From: Myrica gale
Taxonomy: Eukaryota; Streptophyta; Magnoliopsida; Fagales; Myricaceae
DNA length: 64,000 nt
Direction: 5' to 3'
NCBI GenBank assembly: GCA_963930655.1
Contig: OZ005600.1
Span: 6,451,501 to 6,515,500, forward strand
Shown: piece after piece, positions 60,904 to 64,000 of the stretch
Layout: each line of letters begins with the position of its first letter
Position numbering within the stretch: the first letter of the stretch is position 1
Made by a program: the position numbers and the translations under genes
The notes under the pieces: generated by a model
Database searches by the model: none
Seen by the model: only the letters and a program-made list of their open reading frames with translations
What the model was told of the DNA's origin: nothing

Positions 60904-63900
60904 TAAAAATAATAATGCGTCTTATTGCAAAAGTACTATATATTCCCCGTCATGATCATATTATTTAGCCTATTGAACAAAGTTAGTTAACAAGCTCACC
61001 ACTTGGTACTATTTTATGCAAAGTGTGCGCAAGCTGACTTTCACAAGCAATTGGATTCTGACAGAAGACAGTGCGGATACTCGTGTGACCGATTGAGGAG
61101 CTTTCGAAGAGTTGGAGAACTGTCAACAGCCAACGGGTTTGTCGTAGTAATTAATTAATTTAATGTAAGTCAGCAATTAAAATAATGAGACCTGATTCTG
61201 GCTTTGAAAACCAGCTTTTCCCCGGTGAATGAGCCAAGATTACAGAATTGCATGCGTTTTATAGACTTGACGAGAGTTAATTCGATGATAGTTGAACAGG
61301 AATATATATATGTATGTGTGTCTTCATGGCAATCAAAAAGCCTGCAATAATAACAATTTTGACTTGCTAACCATGAATTACGCAAAAAGGGGGAGGGAAT
61401 CATTTCCATAGACAAGAGCTCAAGTAAGACCCCAGATATTACGCAAATGTATTGAAAATTTCAGTAAAGTTTCATTTTGATTGGGGAGAGAGAGAGATTT
61501 CCTATTTTAGTAAACGAGAAAATGAAGGGAAAAAAAATGAAAGAATTACAAGGAGACGTCTTCTTTCCTCGTATTCAAATTGCTACCTAGTTCTAGAATT
61601 TCATCTATTTCGGAGAAAGATATATCCTTCTGCGCTTTAGAACCGATCGAGAGGAAGATGACCTTTCTATATGTCAAGTCACAGGTGAAATACAAAAATC
61701 GTTTGTTATATGGTCTTTTTGAGGCTGTCTACGTACAAGTCACTTAGATTCATTAACTGATACATTGCAAGGTAGATGATTAATTAGGTAGAGCTTGTCA
61801 CGGATGTGCGTTGCCTCTTCACTAATTTAGGCCTAAACCACCTGCTGCTGCTGCTGCACAATGAAGTACAAATGGATATCCATGCACATGCAGTATATTT
61901 TTTTCCTTTACAGAGTAACATGTGTCTCTACTTTAAGAAACGAGGAATACATGTATCGTGTATACAAATCTATATAAGGATTACAAATAAACATTAAAGC
62001 AAGGCCGATCAAGTTAAAAGAGGAAGCAAGCTTAGCTAGCAACAGCCAACAGGGGTGGATGAGGATGGATTATAGTTGGACATTTCTTGAAAATGGGTTC
62101 AAGAGTTTGGCAGGGCTTTGAACTAAAATCCCATTACCATTAATGCAGGACCATACCTCCCTGTGCACATGACCCCCTCTCCCTTTTGGGTTTTGACCCT
62201 CCCCCACCAGGCCACCACCACCACCTCCCACCTTTTAACCAACCAACTGTTTCCTTTTTCTATTATTTTACTTAGAGATTCGGTTACCTAACTCACAAAC
62301 ATGTCACATGCTCTCGCTATCTCTAATTACTTTTCTTTTTTCTTCGCCTCTATCTCTTACTTTTCACTCCCCAATAAAGCAAAACAAGTTACGGCGATAA
62401 GTCTACACAAAGTTAAGAAAATGTTCGCTTGTTATTGGGGTAATTAACCTAGCGATAATTAGAAAGGGAGGGATCATCTTTTGAAAGCTGAATTTGTTGG
62501 CCCCATAATGGCTGCTGAAATACTCAATCTAAAACAAAAGTTTTACCTGAGTTCGCCCATCAGTTAGTTGTATGCCTCTCTTACAGTATAATTTCTGCAG
62601 TTAATAATTCAAAACCAAAGCATATCTCAATGTGTTCTTTTACTTTTCAGGATTCTCGCTTTTCAAAGATACGAAGGATTTTCTTAGTGCATGATGTGCT
62701 GCAATATACGTAGCATATACCTTCCAATGAATCCGTTTTTCGGGGGTCAAAGAGCTGAGTCGGAATTCCTCTTTGATAAGTTTTATGCCCAAATCAGCAC
62801 GCACTCAAATCCTACCAGCTTCAGGTTTACATAATCATACTCCTTACTGAATGTAATACTTGTTTAATGAGACTTAAAAAAAATACTTGTTTAATTAGTT
62901 GGTATTCTAGGGAGAGAGAGGGGGATCAGCCATTCCTACCAGTGGACCCTACTCTAAATATTCCCTACACGTGGTTTGTTATATCAAACTAATACTAATC
63001 ACCGTCTGATAACGTATGGTAGTTTACCCATTCCCATGACGAAAAAAATAATCTTTTTTTGGTTAAGGTTCTTTCTCTTCCTTTATACTGGATTTAAAAT
63101 ATTTAAATCTATACCGTTCAAAAAGTTCTGGTTATGGTAGTTTATCAGTGTGATCGTGAACCAAAACCATGGTTCTGAGGCAGCTATTTTTTATGCCGAA
63201 TTCTTTTCTGGGTTTTCTGGGCACGAGACGCAGTGATCTGCAGACGTGGTAATGAGTAAGGCCACGGCTGATCTTTGAAGAAGGCAGACTAAAAGCATAT
63301 CCCGCGTTGGTTCCATGCAAGACCCATCAAGAATATTCAGATCCTTTCAAATCAATCCCCCTTTCCTTTTCTCTTTGGAAAGTTTAGGGACAAAAGAATC
63401 GACCTACAAAATTCAACCTGATCTCCATGCCAGATGCAATTACTATTTAAGCAGTGTTCTGTTTGCTTTTTTTTCCTTTTCCTTTTTCCTCTTTACCGTA
63501 GTTTATCCAGAAACAGGCAGTGTCCAATAAAACATTATTAAACTTACCCAATAACGGGTAAAGGAAGAAAATATACCATGCAGACATCTAAACATTCTTT
63601 GCATTAATTGGCGAAGGGGAATTAGGTTCAGCTTGATCGGATCAAAGTTGGGTGGGACAAATGCTGTCTCTATTTATGGTTACAGTTGTGCCAAGTTTAC
63701 GTAAGTACTCCACAATGAACTGGGGGGGACATCTTAGTTTGGTCTATATCTAAATCTGGTCGGCGGGAGTGGATTGATTGATGAGCATATATCCCTAGAC
63801 ATCGTGAGAGGGTCCATATATATCCTGTGGAGTTGATCAGGAGAAGAAAGTACTTTCGGGCTGGGAATTACCACTACTCCCCCAGTTGTCCTCCCACTGG

Positions 63901-64000
63901 TGCAAATTGGTACAAGAAGAAATAAGGCACCTAAATTTCATGTTCCCAGTGCATCATTAGTCACTAAGCACAAGGTCTCGTCTGATCTCTCGCCTAACTG

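Larger units (their letters stand above)
55121..64000. other. Gene-free stretch of about 8.9 kb
   Basis: I found no reading frame or exon set matching a known family on either strand. It begins with the promoter of the deoxynucleoside kinase, including the poly(G)/(GA)n tract at 55226-55253 and a short direct duplication around GGAATTTAGGGTTT near 55310-55360. It then holds the Tourist-like copy at 56668, a possible CACTA-like relic at 58451 and the foldback MITE at 60672. From about 61 to 64 kb it is AT-rich with pyrimidine-rich and SSR patches (for example CTGCTGCTG near 61840), which could be upstream sequence of a gene beyond the window. I saw no tRNA or recognised microRNA. Confidence 0.55.

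Noticed and set aside
61826-61870. CTG-rich stretch as a possible microRNA or coding repeat
   Set aside because: Short microsatellite only; no hairpin matching a conserved microRNA was seen.

Overview
This window is nuclear DNA of a flowering plant, most likely a core eudicot and plausibly a woody one. The evidence is intron-rich genes with GT-AG introns, AT-rich intergenic DNA, many small inverted-repeat transposons (MITEs), and seven genes that all belong to plant families. The species cannot be fixed from sequence alone.

Layout, left to right. (1) 1-5842, + strand: the 3' part of a D-lineage AGAMOUS-type MADS-box gene (AGL11/SEEDSTICK). Its MADS exon lies before the window, so the first 3.7 kb is read as its large intron. 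(2) 7798-10927, - strand: an AIG1/IAN (GIMAP-type) GTPase with a coiled-coil tail and a C-terminal prenylation box. (3) 14735-23216, + strand: the nonsense-mediated decay factor UPF3, complete in 12 exons. (4) 25465-28606, - strand: a plant methylesterase (MES11-like alpha/beta hydrolase), complete in 5 exons. (5) 33100-35532, - strand: an intronless 810-residue PLS/E-type pentatricopeptide repeat protein. (6) 36346-48373, + strand: a FANCM DNA helicase locus, recognisable over 23 exons but broken. It has a stop codon right after the first helicase motifs, an internal deletion with filler in the exon after motif VI, and a second stop codon in the C-terminal region. It also keeps a textbook U12-type AT-AC intron. 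(7) 51521-55120, - strand: an organellar-type deoxynucleoside kinase with a helix-hairpin-helix segment ahead of the kinase domain. From 55121 to 64000 no gene could be supported.

The genes do not form a pathway. They are ordinary neighbours: convergent pairs AGL11/IAN, UPF3/MES and FANCM/dNK, and divergent pairs IAN/UPF3 and PPR/FANCM. UPF3, FANCM and dNK touch RNA surveillance, recombination control and nucleotide salvage respectively.

The non-genic DNA is rich in short mobile elements. They include a 690-bp element with 15-bp terminal inverted repeats and a 6-bp flanking repeat, two copies of a 197-198-bp Tourist-like MITE with TTA target duplications, a 232-bp Mutator-like foldback MITE with a 9-bp duplication, and large foldback structures in a UPF3 intron and downstream of AGL11. 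The most interesting biology is the decayed FANCM locus. FANCM limits meiotic crossovers in Arabidopsis, so whether the genome has another intact copy matters. No previously undescribed multi-gene system was found.
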